NCBI GenBank assembly: GCA_947502405.1
Contig: CANMZT010000012.1
Location: 62,001-126,000 of the forward strand
DNA length: 64,000 nt
Direction: 5' to 3'
Origin: an uncultured Algibacter sp.
Lineage (GTDB): Bacteria; Bacteroidota; Bacteroidia; Flavobacteriales; Flavobacteriaceae
In this document: piece by piece, positions 26,952-35,469 of the stretch
Layout of the letters: every line of letters starts with the position of its first letter
Position numbering within the stretch: position 1 is the first letter of the stretch
Translations under genes and position numbers: made by a program
The notes under the pieces: generated by a model
What the model saw: the letters and a program-made list of their open reading frames with translations, nothing else
What the model was told of the DNA's origin: nothing
The model's database searches: none

Positions 26952-27569
26952 TTAAACTATGGGTCCAGCTCTAACTTCTGGTATTACATGTAGCGCATCA
27001 CTTATTTGTATCGTAATAGCTCTACGAATTTTATAAGTGATTTGTATTAGGTTATCTGTATAATCGTAAACTGTACTTTCTGTAGAGAAATAATTAGGAT
27101 CTAAGAATCGATCGCTTTTTACTTCAGTATCTAAGGTAATTGCACCATCAAAATCCCATCCAGAATCTAGCCTATTTTGTATTTCGTAAACATTAATATC
27201 ATAATTAATGTTTGATTCTTGAGGTGGTAATTTAGAAGAATTATTATTTAGTGATTGTGAAGTTAACTGAAGCGCTAAAGTTTCTTGATCTAAAAACAAC
27301 TGTTTTATACTTGCAATATCTGCATCACTGTAGTATGTTATTTTTAGCTTGCCTTCCTCTAGGGCAAGTACTTTGATATTTTTAACTCCTAAACCGTGTA
27401 ATTGTTGTTTTATGGCTGCTACAGCTTCTTGCGCTTGATTTGATGTTAAATTAACATCTTCAAATTGCAAAACAATTTCTTGATTAGGCAACGTTATTTG
27501 CTGTTGAGAAACCACACCAAATAAGGTTAAACCAAATATTAAAATACTAATGTACCATCTAGCAATCAT
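26952..27569 (-). CDS. Exported conserved protein of unknown function
   Basis: 205 residues. N-terminal hydrophobic signal (MIARWYISILIFGLTLFGVVSQ). After it comes an alpha/beta region: QEIVLQFEDVNLTSNQAQEAVAAIKQQLHGLGVKNIKVLALEEGKLKITYYSDADIASIKQLF (quoted only as landmarks 29-90), which resembles a small periplasmic sensor or a SecD-P1-like fold. A beta-rich C-terminus ends in ISDALHVIPEVRAGP. No catalytic motif. It lies 74 bp downstream of mdh and 176 bp upstream of secDF, all on the minus strand. I do not recognise a named family. Confidence 0.65.
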   Translation of the reverse strand: MIARWYISILIFGLTLFGVVSQQQITLPNQEIVLQFEDVNLTSNQAQEAVAAIKQQLHGLGVKNIKVLALEEGKLKITYYSDADIASIKQLFLDQETLALQLTSQSLNNNSSKLPPQESNINYDINVYEIQNRLDSGWDFDGAITLDTEVKSDRFLDPNYFSTESTVYDYTDNLIQITYKIRRAITIQISDALHVIPEVRAGPIV

Positions 27570-27586
27570 GCGTCAAATATAAAAAA

Positions 27587-27614
27587 ATAAAGACTGTATT
27601 ACTACAGTCTTTAT
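27587..27614 (-). terminator. Intrinsic terminator of mdh
   Basis: Arms ATAAAGACTGTA and TACAGTCTTTAT form a perfect 12-bp stem with a 4-base loop, flanked by A-runs on the plus strand (T-run on the minus strand). Confidence 0.85.
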
Positions 27615-27643
27615 ATAAATCTATGTTTTAAGGAATTAACCTA

Positions 27644-28570
27644 TTATACGTCAAGTAATCCATTGGTTTTTTTAACACCTTCTGCACTTTCTTTCATATG
27701 TGCTTTTTCAGCATCACTTAAAGGAACATCAACAATACGTTCAATACCATTTCGTCCTAAAATCACAGGAACACCAATACAAATATCATTTAATCCATAT
27801 TCTCCTTCTAAAAATGTAGAACATGGGAACATTTTCTTCTGATCGCAAGCAATAGCTTGAACTAAACCACTTACTGCAGCTCCAGGAGCATACCAAGCAG
27901 AAGTTCCTAAAAGTCCTGTAAGTGTTGCGCCTCCAACTTTAGTATCGGCTGCTACTTGCTCTAAACGTTCTTCACTTAAAAACTCAGAAACTCTAATACT
28001 ATTTCTTGTTGCATGACTTGTTAATGGCACCATACCTTTATCACTATGCCCGCCAATTACCATTCCATCAATATCGCTAATAGGTGCTTCCATAGCTTCT
28101 GCTAATCTGTATTTAAAACGCGCCGAATCTAAAGCTCCACCCATTCCAATAATTCTATTTTTTGGCATATCTAAAGATTTATGAGCCAAATATGTCATGG
28201 TATCCATTGGGTTACTTACAACTATAAGAATCATATTAGGTGAATGTTCTAGTAAACTAGTAGAAACTGATTTTACAATACCCGCATTAATGCCAATTAA
28301 CTCTTCACGAGTCATACCTGGTTTACGAGGAATACCAGATGTAATAACACAAATATCACTATTTGCCGTTTTGCTATAATCATTTGTTACACCTGTTATT
28401 TTAGTATCAAAACCATTTAATGATGCACATTGCATTAAATCCATGGCTTTCCCTTCAGCATAACCTTCTTTAATATCTAACAATACAACCTCTGAAGCGA
28501 AATTTTTAATAGCAATATATTCTGCGCAACTTGCGCCTACTGCACCTGCTCCTACAACTGTTACTTTCAT
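27644..28570 (-). CDS. mdh: Malate dehydrogenase
   Basis: 308 residues, the LDH-like malate dehydrogenase. It interconverts malate and oxaloacetate with NAD in the TCA cycle. The dinucleotide loop is VVGAGAVGAS (6-14) and Asp32 at the end of the second strand selects NAD. Substrate arginines are Arg82 and Arg88 (GIPRKPGMTREEL) and Arg151; the catalytic His175 is in GGHSDKGM. Length and motifs are normal. It is followed by a terminator. Confidence 0.96.
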   Translation of the reverse strand: MKVTVVGAGAVGASCAEYIAIKNFASEVVLLDIKEGYAEGKAMDLMQCASLNGFDTKITGVTNDYSKTANSDICVITSGIPRKPGMTREELIGINAGIVKSVSTSLLEHSPNMILIVVSNPMDTMTYLAHKSLDMPKNRIIGMGGALDSARFKYRLAEAMEAPISDIDGMVIGGHSDKGMVPLTSHATRNSIRVSEFLSEERLEQVAADTKVGGATLTGLLGTSAWYAPGAAVSGLVQAIACDQKKMFPCSTFLEGEYGLNDICIGVPVILGRNGIERIVDVPLSDAEKAHMKESAEGVKKTNGLLDV

Positions 28571-28737
28571 TTTTTATAATTTATATTAGTATTTAATTTG
28601 TTTTCATTATCAATGCAAAACTCAATATTAAATCAAATATGTGATATGATTTAAGTGATGAACTTCTATTATTTCACTAAAAAAAGATATGAAATTTTTA
28701 TACCAGCAAAATTACGAATTAATATGCTGTAAATGAA

Positions 28738-28766
28738 AAAAGCACAGGATAAAATCCTGCGCTTTT
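28738..28766 (-). terminator. Intrinsic terminator of the DUF6588 gene
   Basis: On the minus strand AAAAGCGCAGGAT pairs with ATCCTGTGCTTTT (13 bp with one G-U pair) and ends in TTTTTT. It is 60 bp downstream of the stop at 28826. Confidence 0.8.
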
Positions 28767-28825
28767 CAAACAAAAATTAAATATAACTAACTAAAACTAA
28801 ACAATTAATTTCTTAATATATTCTA

Positions 28826-29845
28826 TTATCTAAAACCAAAATTAATACCTAATGAATAAGCATTAAATTCTGACATGTGATATTCTCCATTAAGTCTAAA
28901 AAAACCTAATTTCAATTTAAATCCTAGTGTTCCTCTAACTGAAGACACTTCACTTGAAACTGAAAACGGATCTGTATACGATTCAGTAAAGAAAGGTCCT
29001 GAAGTAACTGTATATGTACCTAGCACATCTGACTCCGACTTTCCTTTAATATATCCAACACCTCCATAAAAGTTTATTACAGGTAATTTAGTTGACACTA
29101 TTGCTTGAAGCAACCATGTATTTGTATCGCTTTCTATACGCTGATCACTACCATCTACTCCAGAAGACTCCGTTATATCATAAGAAGCATTCAAATTTGT
29201 ATATGCCACTAATCCTGAAATAGCTACTGGCAATAGTTTATCTGCTGGCAACCATTTGGTAACCTCAAATTGTAAACCTGCTCCGTACATACTTAACGAA
29301 AAATCATCTGTATTGATTTTTGGAACAAATCGTGCCTTAAGTTCTATACCACTACTTAAACCTAATGCGCCTTGGATGAAAGCTGTAGGCAATAAATTAG
29401 CACTGGCATCACCTATTCCTGAAGGTAATGTTATTTCTTCACTAAGCGTAGTCGAATTATCGGTTACTCTAATCCTAATATCCGGATCGTTTTCTCCTAA
29501 GGCAGTTGCAACATCTCTTGATCTTACGTTAGAATCAACAAATTCAAACGACAAGTCATTTGTTTCATACGAATCTAAATTCATCAAAAATGATTTGTGT
29601 TCATCAGCAACACTTGCAGCATTTGCTATTAATGATATTTCAAAACCTCCTAAAGGTTTAGCGTCTGCAGTATTAAACCAACCAGCATTCATACTATGCA
29701 TTAAACCATTTGTTCCTGGTTTTAAATAATCATTAGTAAAGCGTTCTGCACTTTCCTCACCAGCAGCAAACAAATTACCAATATCTTGGGCTTTTGAAGT
29801 TATTGTTACAAAACCGAGTAATATAAGTAAGGTTAACTTTTTCAT
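28826..29845 (-). CDS. DUF6588-type outer-membrane barrel protein
   Basis: 339 residues. Signal peptide MKKLTLLILLGFVTITSKAQ. After AGEESAERFTNDYLKPGTNGLMHSMNAGWFNTA comes alternating beta structure typical of an outer-membrane barrel (GIELKARFVPKI, SMYGAGLQFEVTKWLP, VAISGLVAYTNLNASYDI, INFYGGVGYIKGKSE), ending in a phenylalanine-containing strand SLGINFGFR suited to BAM recognition. I place it in DUF6588 from the N-terminal pattern. Function unknown; a porin or transport role is possible. Confidence 0.75.
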   Translation of the reverse strand: MKKLTLLILLGFVTITSKAQDIGNLFAAGEESAERFTNDYLKPGTNGLMHSMNAGWFNTADAKPLGGFEISLIANAASVADEHKSFLMNLDSYETNDLSFEFVDSNVRSRDVATALGENDPDIRIRVTDNSTTLSEEITLPSGIGDASANLLPTAFIQGALGLSSGIELKARFVPKINTDDFSLSMYGAGLQFEVTKWLPADKLLPVAISGLVAYTNLNASYDITESSGVDGSDQRIESDTNTWLLQAIVSTKLPVINFYGGVGYIKGKSESDVLGTYTVTSGPFFTESYTDPFSVSSEVSSVRGTLGFKLKLGFFRLNGEYHMSEFNAYSLGINFGFR

Positions 29846-29934
29846 TATTATAAATTTGGAATCACAAACATAAGAAAAAAATCACACAAAAATGCTTTTT
29901 ATCGAAAAAAAATGCTTTTAAACGAATATCATAA

Positions 29935-32478
29935 TTAGAAATTACATCTAAAACTGATATTAGGTGTTAATCCGAGAGACTTGTTTTCTATAGCAATTGC
30001 CCTGTCAGAATCACTTGGATCAACCTCGTAATAGGTATTTATATTATTTTTTCTGTCCAACAGATTAATAATACCTATTCTTAAAGAAGATTTTACTGAA
30101 GATGACACATTGAACGTATAATTTAGTGATGCATCAATACGCATAAAATCATCTAAATTTTCACTATTCGGTGAATCATAGTTCACCACCGTATTATTTC
30201 CGTTTTGAATAGTTTCATTACCTTCAACTGGTTTTGTAAAGGGTCTTCCTGTACGCCAAATACCACCTGCAGATACTTCTAAATTTTCTAAAATATTGTA
30301 GTTAAAAGCCAAGGAAACAGAATGTCTAATATCTACATTATTAGGAAACTTGGGTGGTGATAAAGTTTCAAACTCGTAATCGTTTATAGCATAGGTGTAG
30401 CTCAACCAAGTACTGTAATTCTTAGCGGTTTTATTGATTAACAATTCCGTGCCTTTTGCTTCATAACTTCCGGTAGCATTCAAATACTGAAAATTATTAT
30501 AAAACCCTTGGTTAGAAACAGTAATACCATCAACGGTTTTATAAAACCCTTCAATATCTATCACAAAATTATTATGCTTGAATTCAACGCCAAATGAACC
30601 TTGCTTACTTTCGGCAATAGGAATATTTTGCTCGTTTACCAAAATCCAACGTCGGTTTTCAACTCCTAAAAAGTCATCTTGAAAATCGATAATTTGGGTA
30701 GCTGATTGGTTTTTAAACTCCCCTTGAAGTTTAACTGCAAATTGATTGGATAATTTTTGCCTTAAATTTAAACGGGGCTCTATAATAAGTCTGCTAAACT
30801 TCTGAAAATAATTACCTCGAACGCCTACCCTTACGTACGTTCCATTTTTATTAAACTCCAATTCAGCAAATCCTGCATGGTTCAATAACACATCTTTTTT
30901 GGTTCGATCGTAGGCGGGAGCACTAACTTCGGTCGCATTCAAAATACCAATTTCACTGAATTGATAGCCACTCAACAAGTTTAAGTTCGTGTTTACCCTA
31001 AAGTTGGTTTTAAATTTAAAGCCCGTTTCTAAAACCTCATTAGCTTGTGTCAACTCTTGATCGGTTTCAACTCGGTAGTCCACCGCATCCACATTATATT
31101 TTGAATAAAACCCATTTACAAATGTTAAAAACCTATCGCTCCATTTAGCTTCCCAACTACCTCCAAACCCAAGGTTTTCCTGTTTTAGGTTACTGGTTTT
31201 TGATTCGGTTTCGCCATCGGCATTGGTAAATGTTTCGATATAATCTAAATTATTATTGATACCGATAACATTAACCCTAAATTTGTGATTCTCATTTAAA
31301 TCGAATAACAACTTAGCAGTATAATCATAAAATGAAAAATCTGAGGTTCTATTGCTTTCGCTAATATTATCACTATTCGTAGTGATTTCGCTATCCTGAA
31401 AAGAACGTTCAAAATAATTGTCATAGGTAGGTGACGAAAACACATCGGTAAACGATCGTCTTCCAGAAACATGCAACGCCACTTTTTTACCCAAAGGCAC
31501 TTCTAAAAAAGCATCGGTATGAATTAAATTAGCTCCAAAACCCCCAGAGACCCCAGTCCCAGCCTCATCTTTGGTAAACATATTTATGGTACTAGAAACA
31601 CCATCACTAAATTCGCTGGAAGTTCCGTTTTTAGTGACTACCACTTTATTAGTCAAATATGGATTATAGGCAGAAATCAATCCGAAAAAATGACCGGAAT
31701 GGTACATTTTAATATTATCCCATAGGATTAAATTTTGATCGTTGGCACCCCCTCTCACGTTAATATTTGCAATACTTTCATTCACGCTTTCCACACCTGG
31801 TAAAGCTTGAATGGACTGCAAAATATCAGGCTCTGTTAAACCTGGTAAGGCTCCAAATTTTTGAGTGTTTAAAACTGTACTACCATCTGTAGCTTTCTGT
31901 ATACCTGTGGTTAAAAATTTAGAAATCAATATCTGATTCAATACTTCACTTTGCTCCGATACTAGAATCGTTTTACAGTTATCTTTTAGCTTTCGCAATT
32001 CGATTGCCTTAAAGAGCAATGTCTTAAATCCTAAGAAAGAAATTTGAATAGTTTCGTTCACACCAACGTCATCTATTTGAAATGAACCATCATCTGAGGT
32101 AATAACACCTTTTGATGCATCTAGAATTACTACGGATGCTCCAAAAAGAGGTTGATTGTCAACCCCTGAAATCAAAACACCACAAATGTCAATCGTTTTG
32201 TCAATGGTTGAAACCGTGATATAACGTTCATTCAAAAACTTAAAATTTAAAACTGTTGTATTATTTAGGTGATGAATGATGTCTTTTAGTGTGTCTGTTT
32301 CGGAAGGCTGATCTACCAAAATAGCATTGACATCTTCAACGGAATATGAAAACTTTACATCAAACTTAGTTTCCAAATCTGCAATGAGCTCAACCAAATT
32401 CACCTTTTCTTGTGATTGCACTAGAGATGTGCTAAAACCTAGAAAAAGAAATAAAATGAAGGGTTTAGTTAGATTCAT
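29935..32478 (-). CDS. TonB-dependent receptor with N-terminal STN and carboxypeptidase-like domains
   Basis: 847 residues from ATG 32476-32478; a TTG at 32493 would add five residues and is less likely. Signal peptide MNLTKPFILFLFLGFSTSLVQS. Then an STN-like secretin/TonB domain (about 25-95), a carboxypeptidase-regulatory-like domain (GVLISGVDNQPLFGASVVILDASKGVITSDDG as landmark, about 100-180), a plug domain (LPGLTEPDILQSIQALPGVESVN) and a barrel ending in PNISFRCNF. The STN domain would signal to FecR across the periplasm. It overlaps fecR by 14 bp. The ligand, perhaps a siderophore or other metal complex, is not visible in sequence. Confidence 0.92.
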   Translation of the reverse strand: MNLTKPFILFLFLGFSTSLVQSQEKVNLVELIADLETKFDVKFSYSVEDVNAILVDQPSETDTLKDIIHHLNNTTVLNFKFLNERYITVSTIDKTIDICGVLISGVDNQPLFGASVVILDASKGVITSDDGSFQIDDVGVNETIQISFLGFKTLLFKAIELRKLKDNCKTILVSEQSEVLNQILISKFLTTGIQKATDGSTVLNTQKFGALPGLTEPDILQSIQALPGVESVNESIANINVRGGANDQNLILWDNIKMYHSGHFFGLISAYNPYLTNKVVVTKNGTSSEFSDGVSSTINMFTKDEAGTGVSGGFGANLIHTDAFLEVPLGKKVALHVSGRRSFTDVFSSPTYDNYFERSFQDSEITTNSDNISESNRTSDFSFYDYTAKLLFDLNENHKFRVNVIGINNNLDYIETFTNADGETESKTSNLKQENLGFGGSWEAKWSDRFLTFVNGFYSKYNVDAVDYRVETDQELTQANEVLETGFKFKTNFRVNTNLNLLSGYQFSEIGILNATEVSAPAYDRTKKDVLLNHAGFAELEFNKNGTYVRVGVRGNYFQKFSRLIIEPRLNLRQKLSNQFAVKLQGEFKNQSATQIIDFQDDFLGVENRRWILVNEQNIPIAESKQGSFGVEFKHNNFVIDIEGFYKTVDGITVSNQGFYNNFQYLNATGSYEAKGTELLINKTAKNYSTWLSYTYAINDYEFETLSPPKFPNNVDIRHSVSLAFNYNILENLEVSAGGIWRTGRPFTKPVEGNETIQNGNNTVVNYDSPNSENLDDFMRIDASLNYTFNVSSSVKSSLRIGIINLLDRKNNINTYYEVDPSDSDRAIAIENKSLGLTPNISFRCNF

Positions 32479-33379
32479 AATTGTAGAATTCAACTGTTTT
32501 ACCGTTTATTTTATAGCTTAATTTTAAAGGAATAGTCACAGATTTTAACGCCACATTGATATCGGCGTGGGTAAATCCACCAGAGTATAGTACTGAAGCA
32601 TCAACGTTTTTAACGGAGATTTTGATATCGTACTGATGCTCTAATTCATCAATAACCTGCCAAAGCGGTACTTCGTCAAAAGTGGATTCCTGAGCCAACC
32701 AAGATGGACTTGTTGCATTAAAATCTTTAACTTCAATAACTTTCCCATCCATCATCCTAAAGGTTTTTCCGGGTTTTAAAATGTTTGTATTCATGCCACT
32801 TGTAACACGCACCGAACCTTCAAAACACTGAACTTCAAAATAATTATCACGTTCCTTCACATTAAACTGCGTACCTAAAACCTGTACCACTCCTGCATCG
32901 GTGATCACCGAAAATTTTTCGCCTTTGGTGACCTTAAAAAAGGCTTCACCATCCAAATCCAACGTTCTGTTGGTTTTCCATTGTTTCTTGTTGTATGATA
33001 ATTTGGATTGAGCATTCAAAATCACTTCAGAATTATCAGGCAGATTAAATATTTCCGTCTGAGCAATTTCTGTTGAAAACGACTTGGTATTATTGAAAAA
33101 CACGAAGTATGACGAGGTTAGTAAAACAACAACAGCCGCGGCAATTTTTAAAAATGATTTGAAATTTAATGGAATTACTTTTGGCTCTTCTTTTTTGAAG
33201 TTTCTATTTTTAAAATCGGCCAAAGCTCGTTCTACATCTATTTTTGGAACTTCCAATTGTTTGGCGTAAAATGCGGTTTTTTCCAAAGTGGAAAAGTCCT
33301 CGTCGGGGTAGCGGGTCTTGATATCTTCCGTAGAAATCTCGCCATCAAACCATTTTAATATGTCGTTTTCCTTGCTCAT
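32465..33379 (-). CDS. FecR-family anti-sigma regulator
   Basis: 304 residues. N-terminal cytosolic part (about 1-74), membrane helix about 75-93 (IAAAVVVLLTSSYFVFF), periplasmic FecR domain (about 100-195, with NLPDNSEVILNAQSKLSY and GEAFFKVTKGEKFSVITDAG) and a C-terminal DUF4974 region (FDEVPLWQVIDELEHQYDIKISV). FecR proteins hold or activate their partner ECF sigma factor when the receptor is engaged. It lies between sigma and receptor genes, with its own sigma-type promoter motif 20 bp upstream of its ATG. Confidence 0.93.
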   Translation of the reverse strand: MSKENDILKWFDGEISTEDIKTRYPDEDFSTLEKTAFYAKQLEVPKIDVERALADFKNRNFKKEEPKVIPLNFKSFLKIAAAVVVLLTSSYFVFFNNTKSFSTEIAQTEIFNLPDNSEVILNAQSKLSYNKKQWKTNRTLDLDGEAFFKVTKGEKFSVITDAGVVQVLGTQFNVKERDNYFEVQCFEGSVRVTSGMNTNILKPGKTFRMMDGKVIEVKDFNATSPSWLAQESTFDEVPLWQVIDELEHQYDIKISVKNVDASVLYSGGFTHADINVALKSVTIPLKLSYKINGKTVEFYNYESN

Positions 33380-33399
33380 TTTTTTATGCTTTTCAAACT

Positions 33400-33427
33400 T
33401 AAGACACCTATATATTTATTTACCCTA
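33400..33427 (-). promoter_or_regulatory. ECF-type promoter motif, copy 1 (fecR-TonB receptor)
   Basis: TAGGGTAAA-N11-GTGTCTTA on the minus strand, between the sigma gene and fecR. The two blocks and the 11-bp gap are identical in the three copies on the plus strand (34070, 34239, 36951). Probably the -35/-10 of the sigma factor encoded next door. Confidence 0.75.
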
Positions 33428-33436
33428 CGCTTTTTT

Positions 33437-33958
33437 CTAAATTTCTATGCCTTCCATCTTTTTACGTAATATTTTCAATGCTCCAGACATTCGTTTTTCA
33501 ACGGTTTTCTGGGAAATATCCAGCATTTCAGCAATTTCTCTATATTTTTTATCCTCTATGCGATTCAGTAAAAACACTTCACGCTGTTCCTCACTCAAAT
33601 CTGAAATTACCGCTTGTAATTTCTGCTTGAATTCTTCCTCTTCCAGCAAATATTCCGGACTCATATCCGTTCTATCCATATAGGGTGAAGCCTTTGCATA
33701 ATTAAGCACTACCTTTTGATGGCGAACGGTATTTAAAAATAAATTATTAACGGTGGTAAAAAGGTAAGTTTTAGCCTTTTCAAAATCAATTTTTGCACAA
33801 TTTTCCCAAATTTTTGAGAAAGCATCTTGCACCAAATCCAAGGAAACGGCAGAGTCCCCACATTTATAATAGGCAAAATTATTAATAGCCTGCGCGTGTT
33901 CTAAATAAAAGGTATTGAAATGCGATTCTTGGCAAAGTTTAGGTTTGGGGTTACTCAT
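33437..33958 (-). CDS. FecI-like ECF sigma-70 factor
   Basis: 173 residues. Region 2 spans about 15-85 (AINNFAYYKCGDSAVSLDLVQDAFSKIWENC and FTTVNNLFLNTVRHQK) and region 4 about 112-165 (LSEEQREVFLLNRIEDKKYREIAEMLDISQKTVEKRMSGALKILRKKM as landmark). It is the first gene of a sigma-FecR-TonB receptor operon on the minus strand. Four identical-spacing promoter motifs nearby suggest it controls fecR/receptor and the divergent surface-protein genes. The gap 33959-34331 upstream holds two of those motifs and a small ORF. Confidence 0.94.
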   Translation of the reverse strand: MSNPKPKLCQESHFNTFYLEHAQAINNFAYYKCGDSAVSLDLVQDAFSKIWENCAKIDFEKAKTYLFTTVNNLFLNTVRHQKVVLNYAKASPYMDRTDMSPEYLLEEEEFKQKLQAVISDLSEEQREVFLLNRIEDKKYREIAEMLDISQKTVEKRMSGALKILRKKMEGIEI

Positions 33959-34069
33959 AAAAATCTTGATATATTATGATAGCACAAAAATAGAAATAAA
34001 AATTTTACTAATTATTTGACTTATTTTCAGTGAGTTATGCGTTTTTTAAAAGAAAATTAAAATTTTTGA

Positions 34070-34097
34070 TAGGGTAAAAAATAATGTGCGTGTCTTA
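34070..34097 (+). promoter_or_regulatory. ECF-type promoter motif, copy 2
   Basis: TAGGGTAAA-N11-GTGTCTTA, 7 bp before the ATG of a 41-codon ORF. Same blocks and spacing as the other three copies. Confidence 0.7.
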
Positions 34098-34104
34098 AAG
34101 ATGT

Positions 34105-34230
34105 ATGGGAACAAAATACAACAATACACGATTTGATTTAGTATATAAAAGAGTTAGGATTCTATTAATCATCATTCTTGTGTTAAGTATTTTCGCCTCG
34201 ATTAAATTAACAATTAAAATATTTTTTTAA
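34105..34230 (+). CDS. Putative 41-residue membrane peptide
   Basis: An ATG 7 bp after promoter motif copy 2 opens 41 codons to TAA 34228-34230. The N-terminal third is polar (MGTKYNNTRFDLVYKR), then a strongly hydrophobic helix (VRILLIIILVLSIFAS) and a basic-hydrophobic tail. Small single-pass membrane peptides of this shape are common, but no homology is known to me and in AT-rich DNA chance ORFs of this size occur. Its position directly behind a sigma-specific promoter is the main support. Confidence 0.4.
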   Translation: MGTKYNNTRFDLVYKRVRILLIIILVLSIFASIKLTIKIFF

Positions 34231-34238
34231 AATTTAGG

Positions 34239-34266
34239 TAGGGTAAAAAACAACAAACGTGTCTTA
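34239..34266 (+). promoter_or_regulatory. ECF-type promoter motif, copy 3 (lipoprotein operon)
   Basis: TAGGGTAAA-N11-GTGTCTTA, 66 bp before the lipoprotein ATG at 34332. An ATG three bases after the motif (34270) opens a 21-residue Lys-rich ORF whose TGA (34333-34335) overlaps the ATG of the lipoprotein gene. Confidence 0.75.
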
Positions 34267-34331
34267 CTTATGAAAAGCGAAAAAATCGCTATGAAAAAGA
34301 AAAAAGAGTATAAACCCAAAAAAATGAAATC

Positions 34332-35384
34332 ATGAAGAATTTAAAATTTTTAACCGCAGTCTTATTATTATCAATTTTTACGTTTACATCATGTCAAGAT
34401 GAAATTGACAGTGAAAACGGAAACAGAGAAAACACAAACAGTGCAACTTCTCCAACAGCAAACAATTTAGAACGCTCGTCTATGTACGATGGTAGTTTTG
34501 ATGACTTTCTAGATGGTATATCCTGTTCATCTGTACTATTACCAGTTACAGCAACCGTTAATGGCACACAAGTTACCATCATCAGCGAATCTGATTATAG
34601 CTTAATCCTAGATATTATTGGTGAGCTTACAAATGATGATGACACAGTTCAATTTCAATTTCCCTTAACCGTGAGATTGAGTAATTATACTGAAGTTCAA
34701 GTCATGAACCAAACAGAATATGATGCCCTTATAGATGCCTGTGAGGAAGCTGAAAATCAAGCTAACGATGCAATTAACTGTATTGATATCGATTTCCCAA
34801 TCAGCATTCTTACGTTTGACTTGAATGTTGAGCAAACTGGCAGTGTTGTGCTAGAATCTGAGCAAGAACTGTACACTTACATAAACAACTTTGGTAACGA
34901 CGCATTATTCTCAGTAAACTACCCCATTACCGCTACTTTAAATGGTGAAACTACTATTGAAATTACTAGTGATATGGATTTGCAGAGTAGAATTACAGAA
35001 TGTTTGGGAGTTGAAGATGCCGAAGATGAAGCTGAAGAAAATGCCGAAGCATTGGAAGATATTTTAGTAGATGGTATGTTTAGAGTAGAATCGTTCATTA
35101 CCGCTGGTGTAAATACAGCAACTGATTATGCTGATTATACAATTGACTTTGCTAACGACTTAACCTGTACTGCGGAAAACACAGTGAATACCACGATTCA
35201 GGATGTAGAAGGAACCTATGAAGTAGCATCAGAGATGGAAGTATTTTTAACATTGACTTTCTCTGGTAACGCAACGTTTGAACTGTTGAACCATACTTGG
35301 AAAGTGACGAGTTATTCTTCCAGTTCTATCAGCTTACAGAGTACAACAAACGCAGGCCTAACAATGGTTTTGTCCCAAATTTAA
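34332..35384 (+). CDS. Surface lipoprotein with four internal repeats
   Basis: 350 residues. Lipoprotein signal with Cys21 (TFTSCQDEID). Residues about 66-230 hold four related units of about 35 residues, each with a hydrophobic beta strand, a polar turn, a second strand and a helix ending near Cys or Asn: PVTATVNGTQVTI...SESDY, PLTVRLSNYTEVQV...NQTEYDALI, a diverged third unit (LNVEQTGSVVLESEQEL) and PITATLNGETTIEI...SDMDL. An acidic linker (about 226-245) leads to a beta-rich C-terminal domain. No known enzyme motif. It is behind ECF promoter motif copy 3 and has its own terminator, so expression should follow the neighbouring sigma factor. Confidence 0.8.
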   Translation: MKNLKFLTAVLLLSIFTFTSCQDEIDSENGNRENTNSATSPTANNLERSSMYDGSFDDFLDGISCSSVLLPVTATVNGTQVTIISESDYSLILDIIGELTNDDDTVQFQFPLTVRLSNYTEVQVMNQTEYDALIDACEEAENQANDAINCIDIDFPISILTFDLNVEQTGSVVLESEQELYTYINNFGNDALFSVNYPITATLNGETTIEITSDMDLQSRITECLGVEDAEDEAEENAEALEDILVDGMFRVESFITAGVNTATDYADYTIDFANDLTCTAENTVNTTIQDVEGTYEVASEMEVFLTLTFSGNATFELLNHTWKVTSYSSSSISLQSTTNAGLTMVLSQI

Positions 35385-35417
35385 AACCAAGCTTGCATTT
35401 GTAACGTATGTTATGGT

Positions 35418-35449
35418 AAGTAGCCACCATCCCCAAAAGGTGGCTACTT
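35418..35449 (+). terminator. Intrinsic terminator after the repeat lipoprotein
   Basis: AAGTAGCCACC pairs with GGTGGCTACTT (11 bp, 10-base loop), followed by TT and AATT. It may be partly read through, since the next two genes lack an ECF promoter motif of their own. Confidence 0.85.
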
Positions 35450-35469
35450 TTAATTAAAAAAAAACAATA

